64,000 nucleotides of DNA from Streptomyces sp. NL15-2K (GTDB taxonomy: Bacteria; Actinomycetota; Actinomycetes; Streptomycetales; Streptomycetaceae): positions 6,739,501 to 6,803,500 of the forward strand of contig NZ_CP130630.1 of the NCBI RefSeq assembly GCF_030551255.1. Reading direction: 5' to 3'. Positions 56,619-64,000 of the stretch are shown here, piece after piece. The translations under genes were made by a program, and so were the position numbers. Every line of letters begins with the position of its first letter. The first letter of the stretch is position 1. The notes beneath the pieces were generated by a model that was not told the DNA's origin, did not search any database, and saw only the letters and a list, made by a program, of their open reading frames with translations.

Positions 56619-58619
56619 ATGGGCGGGACGGGCGGTATCCGGGAGATGCCAGGGACGATCGAGAGCGAGGCGCTGGCCACACTGCACCGCGTCTTCGGGT
56701 ACGAGACCTTCCGCGGTGCGCAGGAAGAGGTCATCGAGCATGTGGTGGCCGGCGGGGACGCCGTCGTGCTCATGCCGACCGGTGGCGGCAAGTCGCTGTG
56801 CTATCAGATCCCGTCCCTGGTCAGACCCGGTACGGGCATCGTGGTCTCGCCGCTGATCGCGCTGATGCAGGACCAGGTGGAAGCGCTGCGGGCGCTCGGC
56901 GTGCGCGCCGGGTTCATGAACTCCACCCAGGACTTCGACGAGCGGCGGGTGGTCGAGGCCGAGTACCTGGCCGGTGAGCTGGACCTGCTCTATCTGGCGC
57001 CGGAGCGGCTGCGGCTCGACTCCACGCTGGACCTGCTCTCTCGCGGCAAGATCGCGGTCTTCGCCATCGACGAGGCGCACTGTGTGTCCCAGTGGGGCCA
57101 CGACTTCCGCCCCGACTATCTGTCGCTGTCACTGCTCGGCGAGCGCTGGCCGGAGGTGCCGCGGATCGCCCTGACGGCGACGGCCACGCATGCCACGCAC
57201 CAGGAGATCACCCAGCGGCTGCACATGCCTCAGGCCCGCCATTTCGTGGCGAGCTTCGACCGGCCCAACATCCAGTACCGGATCGTGCCGAAGGCCGACC
57301 CCAAGAAGCAGTTGCTCGGTTTCCTGCGCGAGGAGCACGCGGGTGACGCGGGCATCGTGTACTGCCTCTCGCGCAAGTCGGTGGACGCGACGGCGGAGTT
57401 CCTCTCCCGCAACGGCATCGAGGCGGTGCCGTACCACGCGGGCCTGGACGCGGGCACCCGCGCGGCCCACCAGTCCCGGTTCCTGCGGGAGGACGGTCTG
57501 GTCGTGGTCGCGACCATCGCCTTCGGCATGGGCATCGACAAACCGGACGTCCGCTTCGTCGCCCACCTCGACCTGCCCAAGTCGGTCGAGGGCTACTACC
57601 AGGAGACGGGCCGCGCCGGCCGGGACGGGCTGCCGTCGACGGCTTGGATGGCATACGGGCTGAACGACGTCATCCAGCAGCGCAAGCTGATCCAGTTGGG
57701 CGAGGGCGACGAGGCGTTCCGGCGGCGGGCCGCGGCCCACCTGGATTCGATGCTGGCGCTGTGCGAGACGGTCCAATGCCGGCGCGGGCAGCTCCTCGCC
57801 TACTTCGGCCAGGACCCCGACCCGGCGGGCTGCGGCAACTGCGACACCTGTCTCACCCCGCCCGAGACCTGGGACGGCACGATCGCGGCGCAGAAGGTGC
57901 TGTCGACGGTGGTGCGGTTGCAGCGGGAGCGGGGGCAGAAGTTCGGCGCGGTGCAGATCGTCGACATCCTGCTGGGGAAGCGGACGGCCAAGGTGATCCA
58001 GTTCGATCACGATCAGCTGTCCGTGTTCGGCATCGGCGAGGAGTTGGCCGAGAGCGAATGGCGCGGTGTCGTACGGCAGTTGCTGGCGCAGGGGCTGCTC
58101 GCGGTCGAGGGGGAGTACGGCACGTTGGTGCTGACCGAGGCGAGTGGAACTGTGCTGCGGCGGGAGCGGGAGGTGCCGCTGCGGAAGGAGCCGAAGAAGG
58201 CGGTGACCTCGCGGTCGGCGTCCGGGTCCTCCGGCAAGGGCGAGCGCAAGGCCAAGGCGGCCGCGGTCGAGCTGCCGGAGGAGCTGCTTCCCGCCTTCGA
58301 GGCGCTGCGTGCCTGGCGGGCCGAGCAGGCGCGGGAGCAGGGGGTTCCGGCGTACGTCATCTTCCACGACGCGACGCTGCGGGAGATCGTGACGGTTTGG
58401 CCGACGTCGGTTTCGCAGCTGGGCGGTGTCAGTGGGGTGGGGGAGAAGAAGCTGGCGACTTATGGGGAGGGTGTGATCGGGGTGCTGGCCGGGCTGGGTG
58501 GGGTGTCCGGAGCGGCGGTCCCGGCGCGTGAGGCGGATCCGGGGGCGGACGACTGGCCCGAGATGGGTGCGGAGCCGGAGCCGGAGCGGGAGCCGGAGCC
58601 GGACGACGGCTGGATATAG
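56619..58619 (+). CDS. recQ: RecQ-family ATP-dependent DNA helicase
   Basis: 666 residues. Helicase motifs are TGGGKS (54-59), DEAHC (151-155) and GRAGRDG. The RecQ-C zinc ligands lie in CETVQCRR and CGNCDTC, followed by the RQC winged helix. An HRDC domain is seen near 560-620 ([22 protein letters not shown]). A short acidic tail ends the protein. The ATG at 56619 follows GGGGGA. It unwinds 3'-5' in recombination and repair. Confidence 0.92.
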   Translation: MGGTGGIREMPGTIESEALATLHRVFGYETFRGAQEEVIEHVVAGGDAVVLMPTGGGKSLCYQIPSLVRPGTGIVVSPLIALMQDQVEALRALGVRAGFMNSTQDFDERRVVEAEYLAGELDLLYLAPERLRLDSTLDLLSRGKIAVFAIDEAHCVSQWGHDFRPDYLSLSLLGERWPEVPRIALTATATHATHQEITQRLHMPQARHFVASFDRPNIQYRIVPKADPKKQLLGFLREEHAGDAGIVYCLSRKSVDATAEFLSRNGIEAVPYHAGLDAGTRAAHQSRFLREDGLVVVATIAFGMGIDKPDVRFVAHLDLPKSVEGYYQETGRAGRDGLPSTAWMAYGLNDVIQQRKLIQLGEGDEAFRRRAAAHLDSMLALCETVQCRRGQLLAYFGQDPDPAGCGNCDTCLTPPETWDGTIAAQKVLSTVVRLQRERGQKFGAVQIVDILLGKRTAKVIQFDHDQLSVFGIGEELAESEWRGVVRQLLAQGLLAVEGEYGTLVLTEASGTVLRREREVPLRKEPKKAVTSRSASGSSGKGERKAKAAAVELPEELLPAFEALRAWRAEQAREQGVPAYVIFHDATLREIVTVWPTSVSQLGGVSGVGEKKLATYGEGVIGVLAGLGGVSGAAVPAREADPGADDWPEMGAEPEPEREPEPDDGWI

Positions 58620-58708
58620 GCGCCGTTGGCTGATGCGGCGCCCCGTGCTGGTGCTGGGCGGGGGTGGGTCGCGCGGCCCGGCGCTACGGGGTGCCGCCTG
58701 CGCCCACC

Positions 58709-58761
58709 CGTGCCGCCCCTGGGGGCACCTCCCAGGCCCTTAAGGCACTGGGGGAGGCACG
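58709..58761 (+). repeat. Palindromic intergenic repeat
   Basis: CGTGCC ... GGCACG encloses CCTCCCAG ... CTGGGGGAGG around a cttaag centre, giving a long interrupted hairpin in the 273-bp gap after recQ. I recall sequence of this kind as dispersed in Streptomyces. It may act as the terminator of recQ and of the convergent peptidase. Confidence 0.6.
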
Positions 58762-58892
58762 AATGCCCGCAGCCAACGCGGAGCGGCTGCCCGCGCTGGG
58801 CGGGTGTGGCTGCCCGCATCCTGGGGCCGGGCGGCGGTGACTCGCTCCGTCTGACGGCGTCGGCTGCGCGCGGCTGGTCGCAGTGGTCGTGG

Positions 58893-59831
58893 TTACGACA
58901 GTGCCGTGAGGCCCGGTGCGAACGTGATCAGCAGAGGGAGGAGCGGGACCAGCGCTGCCACCGTCGTCGTCAGGGCTCGGTGGCTGCGGCCCAGGCGGGG
59001 GCGGGGTTCCAGGAGGCGGTCGACGCGTTCGCCCAGGAGGCGGTGGGTGGAGGCGCAGGAGAGGACGCCCCGGTGTTGGTTCAGTTCGATCAGGGCCAAT
59101 GCCGTGGTCAGGTGACCGCAGCGGCGGGAGGCGGTGTCGTCGGCGGCGAGTTCGACCAGGCGGTGGGTCTGGTCGCAGAAGTGGGCGAAGAGCGGGATAC
59201 GGGGGAAACCGGTGGCCAGGGCAGTGGAGAGGTGGAGCAGCCAGTCGTGGCGGGCACGGGCGTGGCCGCGTTCGTGGGTGAGGACCGCGTCGAGCTGGTG
59301 GTCGGTGAGGCGGTGCAGGGCGCCGGTGGTGACGATCAGCTGGGGCGGGTTGCCGGGCATCCACCAGGCGTCGGGGTACTCGTCCTCCAGCACCAGCAGA
59401 GGCCCGCGCGCGGCGGGCAGTCCGGCCGGCAGGTCGGGGGCGCGTTCGCGCAGGTGGGCGCGGGCCTGGCCACGGCGTCGGCGGGCCTCGGCGAGCTCAC
59501 GGGCGAGCATCGCGGTCGTCCAGGCGGCCCCGCAGGCCAGCAACAGGGTCAGGCCGGCGGCCCAGATCGGGGCGGCGGAGAGGTCGTACGCGGCGGTCAC
59601 GCCGGGCGGCGCCGGAGCGAAGACGTGGTCGCGGACGGTGTGGAAGACGGCCGCGGTGCCCAGCACGAGCGCCGTCAGACAGCACAGCAGGACGGTGGCG
59701 ACCAGGCACTGCCACACCCACAGCGCGACCACGGGATCCCGTTCGGGCCACGACGCTCGGGTCAGTGCGCGCGGGACCGGCACGGCGGCCGTCAGGGCGA
59801 CGGCGCTCAGCAGGAGCAGGCAGACAGTCAT
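58893..59831 (-). CDS. M56-family (BlaR1-like) membrane metallopeptidase
   Basis: 312 residues with about four transmembrane segments. The zinc motif is HERGH (H186, E187, H190), and LVELAADDTA probably supplies the third ligand (E near 226). The BlaR1 N-terminal membrane region is present but there is no penicillin-binding sensor domain. These usually pair with a BlaI/MecI-type repressor encoded just upstream. None is found in the 260 bp before the next gene, so its partner is elsewhere or absent. Confidence 0.88.
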   Translation of the reverse strand: MTVCLLLLSAVALTAAVPVPRALTRASWPERDPVVALWVWQCLVATVLLCCLTALVLGTAAVFHTVRDHVFAPAPPGVTAAYDLSAAPIWAAGLTLLLACGAAWTTAMLARELAEARRRRGQARAHLRERAPDLPAGLPAARGPLLVLEDEYPDAWWMPGNPPQLIVTTGALHRLTDHQLDAVLTHERGHARARHDWLLHLSTALATGFPRIPLFAHFCDQTHRLVELAADDTASRRCGHLTTALALIELNQHRGVLSCASTHRLLGERVDRLLEPRPRLGRSHRALTTTVAALVPLLPLLITFAPGLTALS

Positions 59832-60090
59832 GCCACGGGCTCCGGATCCTGGTCGGAAAAAGGGCGGCTACGGGTGCAAGGGGTGCACGGGAGTGCACAG
59901 GTGGGGTGGTGCGGGGCGGCGGGTCCGTCGTCGTACCGCGCGGTGCCGCCCGCCCCCAGTATGACGGCGGCGGGCGGCGCGCGGCAGGTTTCGGGAGTCG
60001 TCCGGTGTGAGGCGTGGTGTGTACCGGCCAGAGTTCCGGGGCCTCAACTGGGGCTGGGAGAAGCGATGTTCAGCCCAGCGGCCCTTGTCC

Positions 60091-61320
60091 TCATCCTGCC
60101 ACGATCCGCCCCCTGACCTCCCCCAACCCGACCCGCGCCCCGTCCGGCCCCGGTGCCCAGGCCGACAGCGTCACCTCGTCGCCGTCTTCCAGGAACGTCC
60201 GCTTGCCGTCGGGGAGTTCGAGTGGGTCGCGGCCGTTCCAGGTCAGTTCCAGGAGCGAACCGCGTTCCCGTTCCGTCGGGCCGCTCACCGTGCCGGAGCC
60301 GTACAGATCGCCGGTGCGCAGGGAGGCGCCGTTGACGGTCATGTGGGCGAGTTGCTGGGCGGCGGTCCAGTACATGGTGGAGAAGGGGGGCTCGGACACG
60401 ACGTGGCCGTTGATGGCGACCGAGATGCGCAGGTCGTAGCCGCCGGGTTCCTCCTCGGCGTCGTCCAGGTACGGCAGCAGCTCATGTGTCCGTGACGGCG
60501 GAGCCACCCGGGCCTCCTCCAGGGCGTCCAGCGGGGTGATCCACGCCGAGACGGAGGTGGCGAAGGACTTGCCGAGGAACGGGCCGAGGGGGACGTACTC
60601 CCAGGCCTGGATGTCGCGGGCGGACCAGTCGTTGAGGAGGCAGAGGCCGAAGACGTGGTCGCGGAAGTCGGTGAGTGGCACCGGGTTCCCCCTCTCCGAG
60701 GGGACCCCGACCACGAAGCCGACCTCGGCCTCGATGTCCAGGCGGACGGAAGGCCCGAAGACGGGCGCCGGGTCGGAAGCGGCCTTCCGCTGCCCCGACG
60801 GTCGTACGACATCCGTGCCCGAGACCACCACGGTGCCGGAGCGGCCGTGGTAACCGATCGGGAGGTGCTTCCAGTTGGGGGTCAGGGAGTCGGCCGCGTC
60901 CGGGCGGAAGATCTGGCCGACGTTCCGGGCGTGGTTCTCGGAGGCGTAGAAGTCGACGTAGTCCGCGACCTCGAAGGGGAGGTGCAGAGTGACGGCGGAC
61001 AGAGGGTGGAACAGGGGCTCGATGGTCTGCCGGTGGGACGGGACCGTCACCCATGCGGTCAGTGCGCGCCGTACGTCGGACCAGGCAGTGCGGCCCGCGG
61101 CGAGGAGGGGGTTCAGGGAGGGCCGCGCGAGCAGGGAGACGTACGGGGAGCCGAGGACGGCGGCGGCCGCGCCCGCGTCGAGGACGTGGTCGCCGAGCCG
61201 GACGCCGACCCGCCGCTCGACGGGGCCGCCGGAGCCGGCCGATCCGGGGAGGGAGAAGACCCCGTACGGAAGGTTGTGCGGGCCGAAGGGGTCGCCCTCG
61301 GGGACATCGAAGGGGGGCAT
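60091..61320 (-). CDS. fahA: Fumarylacetoacetase
   Basis: 409 residues. Catalyses the last step of tyrosine/homogentisate breakdown, splitting fumarylacetoacetate to fumarate and acetoacetate. Seen are YVDFYASENHARNVGQIFRP (catalytic His and metal-site region), DIEAEVGFVVG (metal-binding Asp/Glu) and LNDWSARDIQAWEYVPLGPF, all standard. The ATG at 61320 gives MPPFDVPEGDPFGPHNLPYG. An in-frame ATG at 61344 is possible. Confidence 0.92.
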   Translation of the reverse strand: MPPFDVPEGDPFGPHNLPYGVFSLPGSAGSGGPVERRVGVRLGDHVLDAGAAAAVLGSPYVSLLARPSLNPLLAAGRTAWSDVRRALTAWVTVPSHRQTIEPLFHPLSAVTLHLPFEVADYVDFYASENHARNVGQIFRPDAADSLTPNWKHLPIGYHGRSGTVVVSGTDVVRPSGQRKAASDPAPVFGPSVRLDIEAEVGFVVGVPSERGNPVPLTDFRDHVFGLCLLNDWSARDIQAWEYVPLGPFLGKSFATSVSAWITPLDALEEARVAPPSRTHELLPYLDDAEEEPGGYDLRISVAINGHVVSEPPFSTMYWTAAQQLAHMTVNGASLRTGDLYGSGTVSGPTERERGSLLELTWNGRDPLELPDGKRTFLEDGDEVTLSAWAPGPDGARVGLGEVRGRIVAG

Positions 61321-61518
61321 GGGTGCTGCCTCGCTCTCGCGCATACCGTGCGTTCCATGGTCGGGCCACACGTTACGGCGGAGTTACCTGTCTTGGGCAG
61401 AGTCCGGTGTGTCTAAAGAGTTTGCAATGTCCGGAAATTCCTTGTCGGAGTCGCTAGTTCCGGCTTAGCGTCCTTTGGGGATACGGGACGGGGTGGATCC
61501 GGTCCGTAGGGGCGCCGG

Positions 61519-62127
61519 ATCAGGCGGCCCACCGTACTGATCCCGACCGACGAGGAGGCCGCGGTCCTGATCGCCGTCGGGGCGCCGCCGTGGCGGCAGG
61601 CGAAGCCGCGCCCGGAGTCGCCGTTCGGCCGCGCCTGATCCCTCTGGGCGCTCAGCTACTACCCGCACCCTTACCGCCACCTCCCGGCCCAGGTCCGCCA
61701 CTACCTGGTCCGCCGCGTCCTCGGCCCGCTCGGCGCGTGGTGGCTGCGCGACCGATTCGAGGGCAGGGTGCGGGTCAGCGAGGTCGCCCGCGTCCTGCGC
61801 GCGGACACGACCGACGGTCACCCGGCCCTGACGGCCCTCACGCACGACGGCGATACGGAACGGCTCTCGGCGGACCACGTCATAGCGGCCACCGGCTAGC
61901 GGGTCGACCTCGCGGCGATGGACTTCCTCGGCCCCGAACTGCGCACCCGGCTCGCGGTGAGCCGCGGCACGCCGAAGCTGGGGGCAGGGTACGTCTCGTC
62001 CGTGCCGGGCCTGTACTTCACGGGTCTGCCGGCGGCGGCGTCGTACGGGCCGGTGATGCGGTTCGTGTGCGGGACGGAGTTCGCGTCACCGAGGCTGGCG
62101 AGGCATCTGGCGGCGGCGCACGGCTGA
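61519..62127 (+). pseudogene. Decayed ATP-grasp/FAD-oxidoreductase chimera
   Basis: In one frame, RRPTVLIPTDEEAAVLIAV resembles the start of an ATP-grasp ligase. A later segment (SLWALSYYPHPYRHLPAQ, then VRVSEVARVLRADTTDGHP and the end PKLGAGYVSSVPGLYFTG) resembles the C-terminal part of a flavin-dependent monooxygenase-like protein. The frame has in-frame stops at 61636 (TGA) and at 61897 (TAG, where Tyr is expected after VIAATG). So both parts are remnants fused by a deletion. The family assignments are by eye. Confidence 0.65.
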
Positions 62128-62337
62128 GGGCGGCCCGGGCGTTCCCGCGTGCCGGGCGCGGCGCGCGCAGCCGGCCGGTGTCCCGTATCGGTGAAGCCTG
62201 CTGTTCTCAGACGAGTTGGCAGTTCAGCGTGGCTGGTCTCGGTGGTGCATGTGAGCCGGTGCCCGGTTTTCCGACTTCAGGGTGGTTTGGGTCTCATCTG
62301 ATCTGGTCTGTGTCATCGAACCCTGGATGGTCGTCCC

Positions 62338-63132
62338 ATGAGGGTTCGTGTGGGGACGGCGGTGCCTGAAGGGCCGCAGGGGGTTGAGCACGTTTCCGTG
62401 TACGCGGATGCGTCGAGGTACGAGATCGGCTGGGTTGAAGCGGACGGCGGGACGAGACGTCGGCCGTTGACCGAGGCCGGGGATGTCGCTTTCGAGGACG
62501 CGCTGCCGGTGCGGGACTTCCCGTCGTACCGCGGCCAGCGCCATTTTCCGGGGCTGTACTGGGCGGTGACGACCGGTCGGCATGTGGGGTTCGAATCGTG
62601 GCTGGAGCGGGATCACGCGATGCTGCTCGACTTCGATCCGCTGGTGACGGGGTTCTCCTCGCAGCCGTTCTGGCTGAGCTGGCGGGACGAGGGATCAGGC
62701 CGCAGCCGGTCACACGCTCCGGACTACTTCGCGCGGGCTGCGGACGGAAGTGGCCTGGTGGTGGACTGCCGTCCGGCGGACCGGATCGACCAGAGGGCCG
62801 CCGAGTCGTTCAAGCGGGCGCGGGAAGCGTGTGACGCGGTGGGCTGGGCCTACCGTGTCGCCAGTGAGATCGATCCCGTCCGAGTGGCGAATCTGCGCTG
62901 GCTGGCGGGCTATCGCCATCCGCGCTTCGCCGTGTCGGAGGGGATGACGGCGGCGGTCTGCGCGGCCTTCGCGACTCCCGCACCGTTGCTCGGGCAGGCT
63001 GCAACGCTGGGTGATCCGATCGGCGTGCTCCCGGTGGTCTTCCACCTGCTCTGGCGCGGGCTGCTGCGGGCCGACCTGGGCCGTCGCCTGAGTGATCGCA
63101 CCGTGGTGATGACCGGGGAGGCGGGCCGGTGA
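62338..63132 (+). CDS. tnsA: TnsA-like transposon endonuclease
   Basis: 264 residues. It resembles TnsA-like heteromeric transposase endonucleases of actinobacteria. The TnsA-type nuclease residues can be placed by eye at E86 (HVGFESWLERDHAM), D129 (HAPDYF) and VVDCRP (D143, R145). The last corresponds to the QVK/EVK of Tn7 TnsA, with Arg replacing the usual Lys. TnsA cuts the non-transferred strand, allowing cut-and-paste. The stop overlaps the next start (GTGA). Confidence 0.82.
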   Translation: MRVRVGTAVPEGPQGVEHVSVYADASRYEIGWVEADGGTRRRPLTEAGDVAFEDALPVRDFPSYRGQRHFPGLYWAVTTGRHVGFESWLERDHAMLLDFDPLVTGFSSQPFWLSWRDEGSGRSRSHAPDYFARAADGSGLVVDCRPADRIDQRAAESFKRAREACDAVGWAYRVASEIDPVRVANLRWLAGYRHPRFAVSEGMTAAVCAAFATPAPLLGQAATLGDPIGVLPVVFHLLWRGLLRADLGRRLSDRTVVMTGEAGR

Positions 63133-64000
63133 CTGCCTCGGGGCCTCGTGGAGTGCTGCGGGTCGGTGACCGGGTCCGGTTCGACGGACAGGTCCACCTC
63201 GTGGCGGGTCTGGCCGGCACCACGGTGCGGCTGCAGGGCGAGTCCGGCGGAGCATCGTTGGTGCTGTTCTCCCATCTGCTGGCGGCGGACGGCTTCGAGA
63301 TGCTCGACTCCCTGCCCGAAGCGCCGGGGTTGCCGTCGTTCGGACTGCTGGACACCGTTCCCGAGCCCGCCCTGCGGCGGGCCCGGTTGCTTGAGCGGCA
63401 CATGGTCGAGATGGAGACCGGACTGCTGCCCGGCGCGGAGCCGACCGCCAGGCCCCGGCCCGAGTACGACCCGAAGTGGCGCACGGTGAACGAACGGATC
63501 GCGGCGAAGGCGGAGGAACTGGCCGCTCTCGGGACGCCGATGACCGCCCGGACCCTGTTCCGGTTGCGGGGCTGCTGGCGCGAGCAGGGACTTTGGGGGC
63601 TGGTCGACCACCGTGCCACCCGCGTCTCCAAGCCGACCGGGCACGCGGACGAACGGCTGGTCACCGCCATCACGGAGGCACTGGCCGGGCAGGAGAAGCT
63701 GTCCACGGGAACCCGGAGCCGGGTGCTCCGCGAGGCTGAGCGGATCCTCGTCGAGCGTCACGGTGAGGGAGCCGTCGAGCTGCCTTCACGGTCCACCCTC
63801 TACCGGCTGGTGCGGTCCCTGTCGGAGGGGATGCACTCCTTCGGCACTGCCACGGCCCGCCGGTCACGAGCCCGCCGCCCGCAAGGGGTGTTCACCCCGT
63901 CGAAGGCCGCCCGGCCCGGCGAGGTCGTGCAGATCGACACCACCCCGCTGGACGTGCTGGCGATCCTGGACGACGGCGTGACGGGCCGGGTCGAGCTGAC
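63129..64000 (+). CDS. tnsB: TnsB-like DDE transposase (partial, C-terminus outside window)
   Basis: From a GTG at 63129 the frame is open to the edge (290 codons). The N-terminal half contains HTH DNA-binding segments as in TnsB/MuA. The first catalytic Asp is in VVQIDTTPLDV (D270), the start of the retroviral-integrase core. The other two acidic residues are outside the window. It would bind element ends and carry out strand transfer. TnsC and TniQ genes are expected next but not visible. Confidence 0.85.
   Translation, partial: MTASGPRGVLRVGDRVRFDGQVHLVAGLAGTTVRLQGESGGASLVLFSHLLAADGFEMLDSLPEAPGLPSFGLLDTVPEPALRRARLLERHMVEMETGLLPGAEPTARPRPEYDPKWRTVNERIAAKAEELAALGTPMTARTLFRLRGCWREQGLWGLVDHRATRVSKPTGHADERLVTAITEALAGQEKLSTGTRSRVLREAERILVERHGEGAVELPSRSTLYRLVRSLSEGMHSFGTATARRSRARRPQGVFTPSKAARPGEVVQIDTTPLDVLAILDDGVTGRVEL

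Larger units (their letters stand above)
62202..64000 (+). mobile_element. Left part of a Tn7-like transposon (extends past window)
   Basis: A TnsA-like endonuclease gene overlaps a TnsB-like transposase gene, the core arrangement of Tn7-type elements, and the window ends inside tnsB. The outer end is not proven. A plausible start is TGTTCTCAGACGAGTTGGCAG at 62202, with a related TCTCATCTGATCTGG at 62292 that might be a TnsB-binding repeat (10 of 15 matches). The preceding pseudogene is outside it. Confidence 0.6.

Noticed and set aside
62338..64000. A CRISPR-associated transposon (CAST)
   Set aside because: TnsA/TnsB are consistent with many Tn7-type elements. No cas gene or repeat array is in the window, and the rest of the element is missing.

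Overview
The window looks like a chromosomal segment of a Streptomyces species or close relative. It is very GC-rich with strong third-position GC bias, uses GTG starts often, and many genes overlap by GTGA/ATGA. The gene set is typical of the genus: futalosine-pathway menaquinone genes, a complete nuoA-N operon, DUF397/XRE pairs, PASTA-type kinases' relatives and NlpC/P60 hydrolases. Most of it is conserved core, punctuated by small accessory patches.

Region 1 (1-13 kb): an NCS1 permease cut by the window edge, a PLDc_N membrane protein, then the menaquinone block mqnL-mqnP-ubiX, an Lrp regulator and mqnE. After these come a UdgX-type uracil-DNA-binding protein, a GNAT, a DUF4229 protein, a TetR regulator, a MaoC-like protein, an acyl-CoA synthetase and a PucR-type regulator.

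Region 2 (13.7-19.3 kb) is an accessory scar. A small secreted protein gene is followed by a DUF397 gene split by an insertion of about 2.27 kb carrying a large TnpB-like RuvC nuclease. The 3' part of that nuclease gene is densely self-complementary and may encode a guide (omega) RNA. Next to it is a frameshifted, HTH-less XRE/DUF5753 remnant abutting a 5'-truncated ketosteroid-dehydrogenase-like gene. A TetR/MFS pair with a shared operator motif follows.

Region 3 (20.4-36.7 kb): a methyltransferase, azlCD with a divergent XRE-cupin regulator, a cold-shock protein with a long leader, mqnA, two tandem Ser/Thr kinases, a prepilin peptidase, mqnC, an amidohydrolase-like gene with an in-frame 15-bp tandem repeat, a GH18-like lipoprotein, menG, a PASTA protein, a GNAT, a menaquinone/geranylgeranyl reductase and a peptide deformylase.

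Region 4 (36.7-39.7 kb): a decayed FAD oxidoreductase gene with an internal deletion and a MITE-like 101-bp inverted-repeat insertion, an IS30-family element, and an NlpC/P60 hydrolase.

Region 5 (40.4-58.6 kb): the 14-gene complex I operon nuoA-N. It is preceded by a good Rex-type redox operator, ends in a very strong hairpin, and is followed by recQ.

Region 6 (58.7-64 kb): an M56 peptidase, fumarylacetoacetase, a degraded ATP-grasp/FAD pseudogene, and the start of a Tn7-like transposon (TnsA-like endonuclease overlapping a TnsB-like DDE transposase) that runs off the window.

Functionally the segment centres on the respiratory chain. Eight genes make, prenylate, methylate or saturate menaquinone, and the nuo operon reduces it. 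The most novel material is in the mobile or decayed patches: the TnpB-like element with its possible embedded RNA, and the Tn7-like left end.
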